A stretch of DNA of 64,000 nucleotides from Rhizomys pruinosus (GCA_009823505.1 VZQC01012293.1:351564-415563); one strand, 5' to 3'; counted from the first letter of the stretch, positions 11,735 to 21,733 are shown. Notes: a model not told the origin generated them from the sequence alone. A program made the numbers and translations.

Positions 11735-11952
11735 ACCTTTTATTTATATTTATTTAGTTATTCATTTGTTGTTTATGTGCAAGAGTGTTTTGCCAGCATG
11801 TACATATCATGTAGTTCCCACAGAGGCCAGAGGAGGGCGTTGGATCCCCTAGAACTGAAGTTACAGATGGTTGTTATATAGGCCATGTGGGTACTGGGAT
11901 TCAAACCGAGGTCTTCTACAAGAGCGTCAGTGAGCCATCTCTCCAGCCTCTG
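11735..11952 (-). mobile_element. B3/B2-type SINE (antisense) inside L1
   Basis: It runs from the T/A-rich tail at 11735 through 'gaggccagaggagggcgttg', 'ccatgtgggtactgggattc' and 'agtgagccatctctccagcc'. It interrupts the antisense L1 between 'tttcataatttcatt' and 'tctgatttcattctt', so it is younger than the L1. Confidence 0.88.
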
Positions 11953-12748
11953 ATTTCATTCTTCCTTACTTCTGGGTAGAATACCATGGTGTTAATGTCC
12001 CACATTTTCACTATCCATTCCTTGGTTGAAGGACAATACTATTGTCAGCAAGAAACATGGCTGAGCAAGTATCTTTGTAGTAGGATACTGAGTCCTTTTG
12101 GTACTTGCTGAGGAGTGGTATGGCTGGATCTTATGGTAGATCAATTTTTAGTTCAGTTCTCCACACTGATTTCCATGGGGGCTGCACCCTTTGCATGCCC
12201 ACTGTCAGCATTCTTCACTTCCGCACCAGCATTTGGTGTCAGTTGTTTTCTTGATCTTAGCCATTCTGATAGGGGTAAGATGACATACAGAAGTAGTTTT
12301 AATTTGCAGTTCCCTAATTGCCAAGGATGTTGAATATTTTTTAATGTATTTCTTGGTCATTTTTATTTCTTCATCTGTGAACTTTGTTCAGATCCGTAGC
12401 CCATTTTTAATTGGTTCATATGCTTTCTTGACTATGTTTTGAGTTCTTTGTATTTTCTGTCAGTTAGTCTTCTGTCAAATGTATAGCTAGAAAAGATTCT
12501 TTCCCACTCTCTGTGAACTTCACTTGACTGGTTGTTTCCTTTTATGTACAGAATCTTTTTAGGTTAATGAGGTTCCATTTGTCAATTGTCGATCTTAGTT
12601 CCTGAGTGACAAAGTCTGATTTAGAGAGTCCTTTCCTACACCTATATCTTATCCAGTACTGCCTATGTTTCCTTCTAATGTTTTCAACATTTTAGATTTC
12701 ACAATGAGGTCTTTGTTTCAGTTAGAGTTTACTTTTGTGCAGGGTGAG

Positions 12749-12750
<2 letters not shown>

Positions 12751-12790
<40 letters not shown>

Positions 12791-12862
12791 ATGTATATAT
12801 ATACTTATATTATATCTTATATATACATATATATACATATACTTATGTATGTACATATATAT
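12751..12862. repeat. (ATCT)n and (TA)n microsatellite
   Basis: About 10 ATCT units followed by TATA/ACATAT-rich sequence, lying inside the antisense L1 ORF2 region. Confidence 0.95.
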
Positions 12863-13438
12863 GTCTAATTTCATTCTTCTACATGTAGTGATGCAGTTTT
12901 CCCAGAACTATTTGTTGAAGATGCTGTCTTTCTTCTAGTGTATATCTTGGCACTGTCAAATATTAGATGGCTGTAACTGTGTTCACTCATGTTTGGGTCT
13001 TCTGTTTTGTTATATTTATCTACATGTCTGGTTTGGTGCCAATACCATGCTGTTTTTATTACTATAGCTCTGTAATGTAGTTTGAAATCTGGTATGGTAA
13101 TCCCTCCAGCATTGCTCCTTTAGGATTTTTTTTTTCTATTTCTGTGAAAAATGTCATGGAGATTTTGACTGGGATTGCATTGAATTTGTAATTTCATTTT
13201 TTTTTTTTTTTGGTCAGATGGTCATTTTCACAATAACTACCAATCTAAGAGCACAGGAGGCATTTCCATCATCCACTGTCTTCCTCAGTCTCTTTTCTCA
13301 AAGACACACATTTTCATTGTAGAGATCTTTAATGTCTTTCATTAGTTTTGTTCCTAGATTTTTTTTAAGGCTATTGTGAATGGGGATGTTTTTATTATCT
13401 CTTTGTCTTAACTGGTTGTTATTGATATATAAAAAGGC

Positions 13439-13684
13439 TGGGGCTGGAGAGATAGCCTAGCGGTTAAGAGCACTGACTGCTCTTGCAGAGGACCCGGGTT
13501 CGATCCCCAGCACCCACATGGTGGCTGAGAACCGTCTGTAACTCCAATTCCAGGAGAACTCCAGTTCCAGGGGAATCCGAGACCCGCTTCTGACCTCCGC
13601 GGCATTGCACGACACGGGTGCACAAGCCTACATGCAGACAGTACACTCATACACATACAAAAATAAAAAAAAAATTAAAAAAAG
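13439..13684 (+). mobile_element. B2 SINE with 17-bp internal duplication
   Basis: A full-length copy with a good pol III A box ('tagcctagcggttaagag') and B box ('ggttcgatccc'), the conserved 'cagcacccacatggtggctg', and an A-rich tail with AATAAA-like motifs. The body carries two near-identical 17-mers in tandem ('aactccaattccaggag' then 'aactccagttccagggg'). It interrupts the L1 ORF2 region. Confidence 0.95.
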
Positions 13685-13938
13685 GTTACTTATTTTTGTA
13701 AGTTGATTTTGTATTCTACCACTTGTTAATCATTTCTAGGAGTTTTCTGGTAGAATTTTTGGGATCTTTTAATCATAATATCATATCACCTGCAAAAGAG
13801 ATAATTTGACTTCTTTTCCAATTAGTAGCCCTTTAATTTCCTTCGCTTGTCTTGTTGGTCTAGGTGGTTCTTCAAGCACTAGATTGAAAAGAAGTGAGGA
13901 CACTTGTCTTAATGGGAAGTCTCCAAGTTTTTCTCCAT

Positions 13939-14223
13939 TTAGAATGATACTGGCTGTGGGATTGTCATATACAGCTTTAATTTCATTAAGCTTTGTACCT
14001 CCCAGTCAATTCCCTTTAGGTCTTTTGTCATGAATGCATGTTGGATTTTGTCAAAGGCCTTTTCTGCATTTATTGTGATGCTCATCCAATTTTTGTCTTT
14101 AAATATGTTTATATGATTTATTCTATGGCTTATATTTATTGAACCACACCTCCGTCTCTCAAATAAAACCAACCTGATCATGGTGGATAATCTTTTTGAT
14201 ATGTGTGTATACGTCATTTGCAA
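13939..14223 (-). pseudogene. L1 ORF2 reverse transcriptase fragment
   Basis: A 94-codon open stretch on the minus strand contains a block beginning '[18 protein letters not shown]' and the upstream '[20 protein letters not shown]' segment. These correspond to the L1 reverse transcriptase around the first catalytic aspartate (family form: [11 protein letters not shown]). In this copy the key D is N (INAEKAFDK), and stops follow on both sides, so it cannot encode an active enzyme. The protein normally copies L1 RNA at the nicked target. The element's upstream part continues at higher coordinates. The (TG)n array at 14273 separates this block from the next conserved block (14485-14667). Confidence 0.88.
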
Positions 14224-14272
14224 GTATTTTTGACAATTTTTGCATCTATGTTCATTACAGATATTGGCCTAT

Positions 14273-14388
14273 AGTGTGTGTGTGTGTGTGTGTCTGTGTG
14301 TGTGTGTGTCTGTGTATGTGTGCATGTGTGTGTGTGTGTGTGTGTGTCTGTGTGTGTGTGTGTCTGTGTGTGTGCACGTGTATGTGTG

Positions 14389-14427
<39 letters not shown>
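14273..14427. repeat. (TG)n microsatellite
   Basis: About 155 bp of TG with TC, TA and CA interruptions, arising within the L1 reverse transcriptase region. The same site in the copied segment at 15826-15837 holds only about six TG units, so the array expanded after copying or was shortened in the copy. Confidence 0.97.
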
Positions 14428-14429
<2 letters not shown>

Positions 14430-14484
14430 ACCTGGATTGGTATTAGAGCTTTGTAGAAAGAGTTTTGGAATCCTCCTTCTTTTT

Positions 14485-14667
14485 CTATTTTTTGAATAAG
14501 AAGTATTCATTGTAGTTCTTTGCATTTCTGATAAAATTCTGCTGTGACTCCATCTTGAACCTGGGCTTTTTATATTTGAGAGGCTTTGTATTACTGTTTC
14601 TGTTTAGGTTGTTGATCTCTTCTTGGTTTAACTTTGGTGATTTGATTGAATATAGAAATTCATCCAT
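14485..14667 (-). pseudogene. L1 ORF2 fragment upstream of RT core
   Basis: A 60-codon frame with 'DEFLYSIKSPKLNQEEINNL' and '...MESQQNFIRNAKN...'. This corresponds to the L1 ORF2 segment that links endonuclease to reverse transcriptase (family form: LPRLNQEE.E.LN ... TAEFYQ). It is diverged and bounded by stops. Confidence 0.82.
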
Positions 14668-14999
14668 TTCTTTTATCTTTTCTAATTTAACAGACTATGT
14701 TTTTCTAGTAATCCCATATAATGTTTGGATTACTTTGATGTCCTTTGTAATGTCTCCCTTTCATCTCTGATTTTATTGATTTATGTCCATTTTTTTCCTT
14801 TTGGTTAGCCAGGCTAAAAGTCTATGTTGTTTATCTTTTTAAAGAGCCAGATCTTAGGTTCATTAATTCTTTGTATTATTTTCTTTGTATTTCATTGATT
14901 TCTGCTTTGATTTTTATTATTTCTTCTTGTCTGCTGGGTTTGTTGTTGTTTTTCTGGATTCTTGAGTTGTATCATTAAGTAATTTATTTGTGCTCTGAT

Positions 15000-15218
15000 T
15001 TTTTTTTTTTTCTGTATGTGTATCAATGTACTGTCTGATGCAAGTTTGTGCACCCGTGTCGTGCAATGCCACGGAGGTCAGAAGACGGCGTCGGATTCCC
15101 CTGGAACTGGAGTTCTCCTGGAATTGGAGTTTCAGACGGTTCTCGCCCACCATGTGGGTGCTGGGGATCGAACCCGGGTCCTCTGTAAGAGCGGTCGGTG
15201 CTCTTAACTGCTAGGCTG
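15000..15218 (-). mobile_element. B2 SINE (antisense), 5'-truncated
   Basis: It runs from the T-rich tail through 'tttgtgcacccgtgtcgtgc', the tandem 17-mers (antisense) and 'tgctggggatcgaacccggg', to 'cttaactgctaggctg'. The usual 'tctctccagcccc' end is missing, so the tRNA-like head is truncated. CpG sites are still intact, which suggests a young copy. Confidence 0.93.
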
Positions 15219-15621
15219 ATTTTTTAATGTAAGCACTTAGAGCTCTAAACTTCCTTCTTAGTACTGCTTTTAATTTTTCCCAGAGGTTTTTTATGTTGTG
15301 TTTTCCTTTTCATTTGGATCCAAGACTATTTTTATGTCTTTCTTGATTTGATTTTTTACTGATTTATCATTCAGTAATTTGATATTTAATCTCTATAAGT
15401 TTGGGGAATTAATAGAGCTTCTCTTACTATTGATTTTAAGCTTTATTACATTGTGGTCCTATAGAATGCATGGAATTATTTCAGGTTTTTTTTCACTTGT
15501 TTAAGTTTGTTTTGTGCCCTAGTATATGGTCTATTTTACAGAAACTTCCATGGACTGCTGAGTAAAATGTGTTGTGTTTGGTGCTTGGGTGAAAGATGTC
15601 TGTTAGGTCCATTTGGTCCAG

Positions 15622-15884
15622 ATTGTGATGCTCATGCAATTTTTGTCTTTAAATATGTTTATATGATTTATTCTATGGCTTATATTTATTGAACCACACC
15701 TCCGTCTCTCAAATAAAACCAACCTGATCATGGTGGATAATCTTTTTGATATGTGTGTATACGTCATTTGCAAATATTTTTGACAATTTTTGCATCTATG
15801 TTCATTACAGATATTGGCCTATAGTGTGTGTGTGTGTAAAAAATATAAACATATTTAAAGACAAAAATTACATGAGCATCACAA
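15622..15884. repeat. Templated foldback insertion copied from L1 at about 14072-14289
   Basis: Bases 15622-15837 repeat 14072-14289 in the same orientation, almost identically apart from the length of the TG run. The insert then ends with 42 bases (15843-15884) that are the inverted complement of its own start (15623-15664), with one mismatch. The flanking antisense L1 ('gtccatttggtcca' / 'actatctggattag') is split by the insert. It is a local copy with terminal inverted repeats, not a known transposon. Confidence 0.88.
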
Positions 15885-16156
15885 CTATCTGGATTAGATA
15901 TCATCCATTAGATTACTATTACTGAGTTGGGATTAACCTGTGTTTTGAAGTCTAGTAGTACTCTTTTTATGGATTTGGGTGCACCAGAGTTTAGTGCATA
16001 TATGTTCATGGTTGTAATGTCTTCTTGGTCAATTGTTCCCTTAATCAGAATTCTATCTCTTCTGATTAATTTTAGTTTGAAGTTTATTTCTCCTGATAAT
16101 AGGAGAGCAACGTATCCTTGTTTCTTTGTGCCATTTGTTTGGAATTTTTTTTTCCA

Positions 16157-16387
16157 TCATGTCACTCTAATCTGTTGCCTACTCTTAAAGGTAAAACAAG
16201 TTTCTTGAAGACAACCAAAAGATGGATTTTGTTTCTTAATCCATTCAACTAGCCTGTGTCTTTTGATTGGAGAATTGAAGCCATTAATGTTTAATGTAAT
16301 TATTGAAAGATGTGCATTAGTTACTGTCATTTTCTTTTCTGTTTGTGTAGTTAGTCCTATTTTGTTTTTCTGTAGTTGTAGCTTCAT
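16157..16387 (-). pseudogene. L1 ORF2 N-terminus (endonuclease start)
   Basis: The minus-strand frame contains 'LSIITLNINGFNSPIKRHRL' followed by 'VEWIKKQNPSFGCLQET'. This is the start of the L1 APE-type endonuclease. The N14 and E43 equivalents (in LNINGFN and LQET) appear to be present. The frame breaks after about 55 family residues, and the endonuclease continues in another frame to about 16040. In L1 this domain nicks target DNA to prime reverse transcription. It is dead here. Confidence 0.93.
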
Positions 16388-16456
16388 TTGTGTTTTTTTT
16401 TTCTTTCCATAGCTTCTTAGGTATGGTTAGTCTTATTTTTATTTACTTATTTATTT

Positions 16457-16602
16457 TTTGGTATTTTTGCGGCAGGGTCTCCCTTTAGTCCCATCTGGTT
16501 TGAAGCTCACTCTGTAGACCAGGCTGGCCTTGAACTCACAGAGATCCACCTGCCTCTGCCTCCTGAGTGCTAGGATTAAAGGCATCCACCACCACACCTG
16601 GC
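16457..16602 (-). mobile_element. B1 SINE (antisense)
   Basis: 'gcggcagggtctccctttag', 'ctgtagaccaggctggcctt', 'gctaggattaaaggcatcca' and 'ccaccacacctggc' give a full-length antisense B1. Confidence 0.95.
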
Positions 16603-16606
16603 TTAA

Positions 16607-16704
16607 AGACAGTTCTTAGCTGCCATGTGGATGCTGGGAATCAAACCCCGGTCCTCTTCTAGAGAAGTAGGTGCTTTTAACCACTGAGACATCTCTCTAG
16701 CCCC
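16607..16704 (-). mobile_element. B2/B3 SINE 5' fragment (antisense)
   Basis: It matches only the tRNA-related head in antisense: 'gacagttcttagctgccatg', 'gctgggaatcaaaccccggt', 'acatctctctagcccc'. It is sandwiched between two B1 copies. Confidence 0.85.
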
Positions 16705-16711
16705 ACTTTTA

Positions 16712-16847
16712 GCTTTTATTGAGACAGGGTCTCCCCGTAGGCCCAGCTGGCCTGGAAGTTGCTATGTAGACCAGGCTGGCCTATATCTCACAGAGATCTG
16801 TCTGTATCTGCATCCCTAATGCTGGGATTAAAGGCATGCACCAGTAT
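16712..16847 (-). mobile_element. B1 SINE (antisense)
   Basis: 'ttgagacagggtctccccgt', 'tatgtagaccaggctggcct' and 'gctgggattaaaggcatgca' support a slightly 5'-damaged antisense B1. Confidence 0.9.
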
Positions 16848-16849
16848 GG

Positions 16850-17625
16850 AGGCATGAATTCTTTCAACCTATTTTATCAGTGTATTCCAAGTTCTAAATG
16901 ATCCAGGCAGGAGCTCTTTGAGTTGAGTTGTTCATTTGAGTTTGTTAAAGTCCTTGAGTTCTTTGATTCTGTTCATCCTAGTTCTTGTTTGTGTCCTGGG
17001 GTTCTCACAGTCAAAGACTTCTATAGGATTGGTAGAATTTGATGAGAAAATATTATCTTGGTTTTTAATATTATTTGTGTGCTTGATATAACACTCCAGC
17101 CCAGGTGTGTTGGGAAGTGTGGCTCTGTCCTTTTTGCCGTTCATTTGATTGATTTCCGGGGAGGTTTGAATGGACAGTTGGTCTGTGCCTCACATTTCTA
17201 CTTTTTTTTTTTTTTTTTGTCAGAGCGACAGTGCTATTCCAGTCTAACCCAGTATATCAGGTGGACAGTCACACCTAAGTCAGGGATTTTCCAGGAAGTC
17301 AACTGAGGTAGAAGTTGCTGCAGTGTCCTGTAATCAGGCTCCTACTGATACTGCTCATGAGCCTCAGTTTATCTTGAGATGCTTCCACTCATACCGTCCA
17401 CAAATCCACCTATCACCTAATCCCTCATCTCCTTGCCCCCACTTCCTTGAAAACTCACTTCCTTGTGTGCCTGGGGATAAAACTGCCATTCTGGGGACAT
17501 TCTAATGCTGGTCATTCTAATCCCGACACAGGTAGGCCAGCCACCATGCCTGAAATAAACCCAATTTCCTTTTCATCGGAGTCTTGACATTTTCTCCTCT
17601 CTGCACCAAGTCTCCCCTCAAAATG
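16850..17625. other. Unassigned stretch between L1 fragments
   Basis: Sequence near 16920-17140 lies where upstream L1 sequence would be expected for the antisense element, and has a 70-codon minus frame without a recognised domain. A poly-T run lies at about 17201-17219, and 'ctgaaataaaccc' near 17550 resembles a polyadenylation signal context. No family is assigned. Confidence 0.3.
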
Positions 17626-17628
17626 AAC

Positions 17629-17835
17629 CTAACAGTAGGTTGTTCCTTTGATTAGAATGAAATGACCTACTTTAGTTATTCTGATTAGTTTTGTCTTGAA
17701 AACTATTTTGTCAAATATTAGAGTAGCAATGCCTGCTTCTTTCCTGGCCCCATTTATTAGAAATAATTTTTTCCATCCTTTGACCAAAAGGCAGTGTGTG
17801 TACTTGAAGGTGAACTTTAAACAGCAGCAGCCACA
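17629..17835 (-). pseudogene. Second L1 ORF2 endonuclease fragment
   Basis: The minus frame reads 'VKGWKKLFLINGARKEAGIA' followed by 'TLIFDKIVFKTKLIRITK'. This matches the L1 endonuclease segment with the family pattern KGW.K.....KKAG.AIL.SDK. It duplicates the segment already present at about 16040-16170, so it belongs to a separate L1 copy or a rearranged piece. Confidence 0.83.
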
Positions 17836-18199
17836 ACTCATTTGCTGTTGCAGTCATTGCCATCATCATCATCTTAGGGATGCAGTGCCCTGTTCACCTG
17901 CACACGCGACCTACAGTAATATACAGCCTGACCTATCAAAGTCAGGGGAGTACAGAAGGCACACACATTGCTGTGCTAGCTTTAGCAGGATGCTTTAGAC
18001 ATGGAGGATGTGCAGCTGAGAGAATAAGGAGTCCAGTGAAACATTATTATAATATGAAATGCTCAGCAATCATTTAATTATAAGAACTAACATTTATTAG
18101 GTATATGCTGTGTGCCATTTTTATGCCCAAATTAACATTTATGTATGAACTGTAATAATGCACAATAAATATAAAAACAGGTTATATTTACTGGGCATT

Positions 18200-18365
18200 T
18201 ACTGTGGCTAGAATTTTTCATTTTATCTTCATAGAAATCCTAGGAGGTAGATAGTCATCATTCCCCCTATTCTGAAATGGGAAACTGATATTCATGGAAC
18301 TTCAACAACTGACTGTAAGTAATTCAGTTACTAAATGGAAAAAGTCAGCAGACTTGAACCCATAA
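18200..18365 (-). repeat. MIR SINE (antisense)
   Basis: 'tcttcatagaaatcctagga', 'attctgaaatgggaaactga' and 'agcagacttgaaccc' follow the antisense MIR order, including the core 'gggaaactga' and the tRNA-like 'ttgaaccc'. Confidence 0.65.
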
Positions 18366-18390
18366 AAGCACTCTAACTTGTCCTTTCCTC

Positions 18391-18478
18391 TCCTCCTCCT
18401 CCTCCTCCTCCTCCTCCTCCTCCTCCTCCTCCTCCCTCTCTTCTTCCCTATCTTCCTCCTCCTCCTTCTTCTTCTTCT
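18391..18478. repeat. (TCC)n / (CTT)n microsatellite
   Basis: About 15 CTC units followed by CTT and CCT units, adjoining the T-rich end of the B1 at 18479. Confidence 0.96.
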
Positions 18479-18623
18479 TGGTCTTTTTGACACAGGGTCC
18501 TCCTGTAGCCCCACCTGGCCTGGAACTCACTATGTAGACCAGGCTGGCCTTGAGCAAACAGAGATCCACCTGCTTCTGCTTCCCTAGGGCTGGGATTAAA
18601 GGTGTGGACCACCATGCCTGGCC
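18479..18623 (-). mobile_element. B1 SINE (antisense)
   Basis: 'tttttgacacagggtcctcc', 'tatgtagaccaggctggcct', 'gctgggattaaaggtgtgga' and 'ccaccatgcctggcc'. Full length. Confidence 0.95.
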
Positions 18624-19117
18624 TCCTTTCTTCTTATATAGTGACCAAATATGACCCCTGCCACTTTCAATGTGAACTGAGTTTTCAAACAGATACAGAA
18701 TTATGCTGACAAATCAGAACCTCAAGCCCATGTTAGCAGCAGCAGACAGGTAAACTTGACTTATATTGAAGTGTGGGTACTAAGATGGCAACCTAGGCAG
18801 TGAGAAGTGTTAGCCTTGGCAGAGTAAATTCAAAGCCACTGCCAGGAACCTCTGGCATAGGAACAGAGGATATGTGTGGAAAACTCCTTTTGCAAAAAGT
18901 GAGCAGATATTGCAAAAACTGTGATGCACAAGAGAAAAACATTACTATAAAAGGCCATCAACAGATTTTTAATATGCTAATAGCCAAAGAAAAAATAATG
19001 CCTATTTTAATTATAAAGTAAAATAGAATTTTTAAACACTTCAGTTTTTAAAGAAAGGAAGTCTTTGTGGTAATAACAAAATGCGTGCACAGACTTCCGG
19101 TAAGATAGTAGATTAGG

Positions 19118-19260
19118 GATAGGCATGATGGCACACACATTTAATCCCAGCATTCAGGAGGCAGAGGTGAGCAGATCAGGCCAGCCTGATCCACATGGCA
19201 AGTTCTGGGCCAGCTGCTATGGGGAAACCCTGTCTTAAAGAACCAAAAATAAAAAAATAA
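19118..19260 (+). mobile_element. B1 SINE
   Basis: 'aggcatgatggcacacacat', 'ttaatcccagcattcaggag', 'aggccagcctgatccaca' and 'aaaccctgtcttaaag' with an A-rich tail. Moderately diverged, with a short central deletion. Confidence 0.9.
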
Positions 19261-20315
19261 ACTGCCTTCATCATCAGCAATTAAAGCCAGGGATCTTGGT
19301 CTGGCTTGGGTGGAGGTCTTTGGAGCTTGGAGGAATTCCTGAGCTCCTGGAGATGCCACATGGTGGCTGTGCTTCTGTTTCTTTGGCTGGAGACCTACTT
19401 GGGGTCTGACACTTGGGTCAGTTGTGGTATCATGTAGCTGTTCCCAGGGTGCTTTATGGGAGATATCCCCAGGATAGCCTGGGCCAGTCTGGTCTCTTGC
19501 CTCTGGGGTGCGAAGGTGGTCCAGGGCAACCTGGGATTGCTATTGGGCTTTGTTGTGTTTCTGCATGTGTCTTCTTGTGTGCTGGGCAATGACATGGTTT
19601 TATGTCTGCTTCCGCTGCAGTCTTTTCCCCTCCCTTCCTCATAGGAGGCAAGAGACATCCCTGGGCCAACTGCTGCCCTGCTGGCCTGGCAGGCTGTCCC
19701 CTCTGACTCTGTACCTTGTTCCCTCTGACCCTGTGTGCTGTTCTAGGTTCCTGTGTGCTATTGTGGGAGAGGATTAACTGCAGACAACTGTGGGTGAATC
19801 AAGCTCATGAAAACTATTTACATTCAACTTCATGCTTTGGGTATTGTCAATCTTTAAATGGTCTTACTGCCTTATTAAGACTAAATACTTACTGTCATCC
19901 CATTCTTTACCTTGTGCTTTAAAGGAATCATCTGTAATTAAAAGATCTGTAGTTAAAACATCTGTAATTAAATCATTAGCTTTTTTATCATACTGTAACT
20001 TTTGGAAAGAAAAGAAGCTGCTTCTGTTTGTAGTAAAACAGTCTTGTTTAAAATCTCTTTCATGGGCTACCCCTGCTTAACCCATGATATTAGAGTTCTT
20101 CCAGTCAATGTTTAGTCAAGGCTGTTTAAGGTTTTATTCAAGCTTTATCTAAATATTACACAGTAATTAAAGATATCAGACTGATGCATCTAACCTTCTT
20201 GGATAGCTAATAACCATACTTAACATTCATAATCTGGTCAAAGGGACTTAAGGGATAGTTTTGTTTCTTGCCCTCTGAGGTCAACTAAATTCCAGGGGAC
20301 AATGGGGCACCTCTT
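19261..20315. other. Unassigned stretch
   Basis: Overlapping minus-strand open frames (19395-19658 and 19454-19669) show no domain I can defend. From about 19920 the motif 'tgtaattaaa' and variants recur ('ctgtaattaaaagatctgt', 'gtagttaaaacatctgt'), a short AT-rich repeat. Nothing else is seen. Confidence 0.35.
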
Positions 20316-20330
20316 AAAATGTCCTTGTGT

Positions 20331-20586
20331 TGGGGCTGGAGAGATGGCCTAGCGGTTAAGAGTGCTGACCGCTCTTACAGAGGACTGGAGTTCGATCCCC
20401 AGCACCCACATGGCGGCCGAGAGCCGTCTGAAACTCCAATTCCAGGAGAACTCCAGTTCCAGGGGAATCCGAGACCCTCTTCTGACCTCCGCGGCATTGC
20501 ACGACATGGGTGCACAGACTTGCATGCAGACAGTACATTCATACACATACAGAAATAAATAAAATTAATAAAAAAATTAAAAAAAT
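20331..20586 (+). mobile_element. B2 SINE with perfect target-site duplication
   Basis: A full-length copy with A box ('tggcctagcggttaagag'), B-box area ('gagttcgatcccc'), both tandem 17-mers, and an A-rich tail. The 14-base direct repeat 'aaaatgtccttgtg' flanks it (20316-20329 and 20587-20600), as expected for L1-mediated insertion. CpGs are intact, so it is young. Confidence 0.97.
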
Positions 20587-20596
20587 AAAATGTCCT

Positions 20597-20956
20597 TGTG
20601 GTGGTTTGAATGAGTGTCCCCCATAGGCTTTAAGTATTCAGACATTTGTCTCCAGTTGGTGGCACTGTTTTTGGAGGTCTTAGAAGGTGTGGCCGTGCTA
20701 GAGGAAGTATGTCACTGGGGGCAGGCTTAGTGAGTTTGACAAGCCTCGTGGTCTCCAGTCGCCCTCTCTCTGCTTCCTGTGCTCATTGCGAGATGTGACC
20801 CTCAGTTTGCTGCTCCAGTCCCCAGCCGCCATGCCTCCCACCACAATGGACTCTAATTCCCTGGAACCTTCAATCGTAAGCTCAAATAAACTCTTCCTTT
20901 TATAAGTTCCTTGGTCATTGTGTTTTATCACAGCAACAGAAAAGTGACTAATACAG
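20597..20956 (+). mobile_element. MaLR-type LTR (ORR1/MT-like)
   Basis: A roughly 360-bp LTR with ends TG...CA. It starts 'tgtggtggtttgaatgagtg', contains 'gttggtggcactgtttttgg' and 'gtgtggccgtgctagaggaa', has the polyadenylation region 'caaataaactcttcctttt', and ends 'cagaaaagtgactaataca'. These match rodent MaLR solo LTRs. Its left edge overlaps the B2 target-site duplication. Confidence 0.85.
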
Positions 20957-21457
20957 CCCTGTAACTGTGAGTCACTTTTCCTCTTGTTCATAGAGGTCAC
21001 AGAGGCACTAGAGAAATTCAAACAAGTGTCCAGTCTATAAAGATGAAGGTCAACACAGAGGACGGTCTCCCCATGCTTCAGAACAGAGCCTTGGTCAAGC
21101 AAGACCTGACTTTATCCTTGTGAATATGGAACTGGTAAAAAAAATTTATCAAAGGAGCCAGGAGCTCCCCCTAAACCCTAGTGACTCTTAAGGATCAGAT
21201 CCTCAAATGATCTTGAAAGAAACAAAACATGGTTAATCTGGGATAACTGTATGGGCTTAAACACCCAAAAGGAAAGTATAACCAAAGACTAATCAGCTTA
21301 TTTCTTCTAAAGCCAAGAGGTTATTCTTCCCAGACATTAGTTTAAAAGTTAATATGAGATATTGTTTAACAGGTATAGAACTTCAGATATCACCTTTGTT
21401 CAACAATGCAGTGCTACCTGCAGCCAAAAAAGACAAAGTCCACTATTATTGTCAAAA

Positions 21458-21733
21458 AAACTTTTTAAATTAAAAAAAAATTTTTATTCATTTTAGTATG
21501 AATGTACTATTCTGCGTGTAGGTTTGTGCACCCGTGTCGTGCAATGTACTGTCTGCATGTAAGTTTGTGCATCCCTGTCATGCGATGCCATGGAGGTCAG
21601 AAGAGGGTGTCGGATTCCCCTGGAACTGGAGTTAAAGACAGTTCTCGGCCGCCATGTGGGTGCTGGGGATTGAACCCAGGTCCTCTGCAAGAGCAGTCGG
21701 CGCTCTTAACCACTAGGCCGTCTCTCCAGCCCC
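21458..21733 (-). mobile_element. B2 SINE (antisense) with duplicated 3' segment
   Basis: Flanked by the 12-base direct repeat 'ttattgtcaaaa' (21446-21457 and 21734-21745). The tail-proximal segment occurs twice: 'ctgcgtgtaggtttgtgcac' then 'ctgcatgtaagtttgtgcat'. It lacks the tandem 17-mer and so is a different subfamily from the 20331 copy. Confidence 0.95.

Larger units (their letters stand above)
10600..16400 (-). mobile_element. Large degenerate L1 (antisense), 3' UTR to ORF2 start
   Basis: The plus strand reads backwards through a rodent L1. The 3' UTR lies at about 10600-11560 ('gtaatagtcttccatctgtt', 'cttcgatgagtggtgagag', 'gatctgtgacttctccagcc'). Then come the ORF2 C-terminal region (about 11600-13430), the reverse transcriptase region (13940-14760), the linker (14800-15980) and the endonuclease (16040-16350). 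Frames are broken by stops, indels, the B3 at 11735, the B2 copies at 13439 and 15000, the TG array at 14273 and the foldback insert at 15622. It is inactive. The ORF2 N-terminus near 16350 sets the upstream limit; ORF1 is not clearly present. Confidence 0.88.

Noticed and set aside
13439..13520. tRNA gene
   Set aside because: A and B boxes are those of a B2 SINE. There is no acceptor stem closure or anticodon arm of a functional tRNA.
13464..13646. Recurring 'MYCLHVGLCTRVVQCRGGQK' type peptides at 13.5, 20.4, 31.0 and 45.8 kb as a gene family
   Set aside because: Each is the antisense translation of a B2 SINE body.
14196..14525. Cys/Val-rich and His/Thr-rich frames of 68-103 codons
   Set aside because: They are translations of the (TG)n array within an L1 relic.
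19141..19669. Possible retroviral gag-pol junction on the minus strand
   Set aside because: A short stretch recalled a retroviral protease-proximal motif, but no zinc knuckle, protease active site or open flanking frame could be shown. The orientation is also opposite to the LTR-like segment at 23.7 kb.
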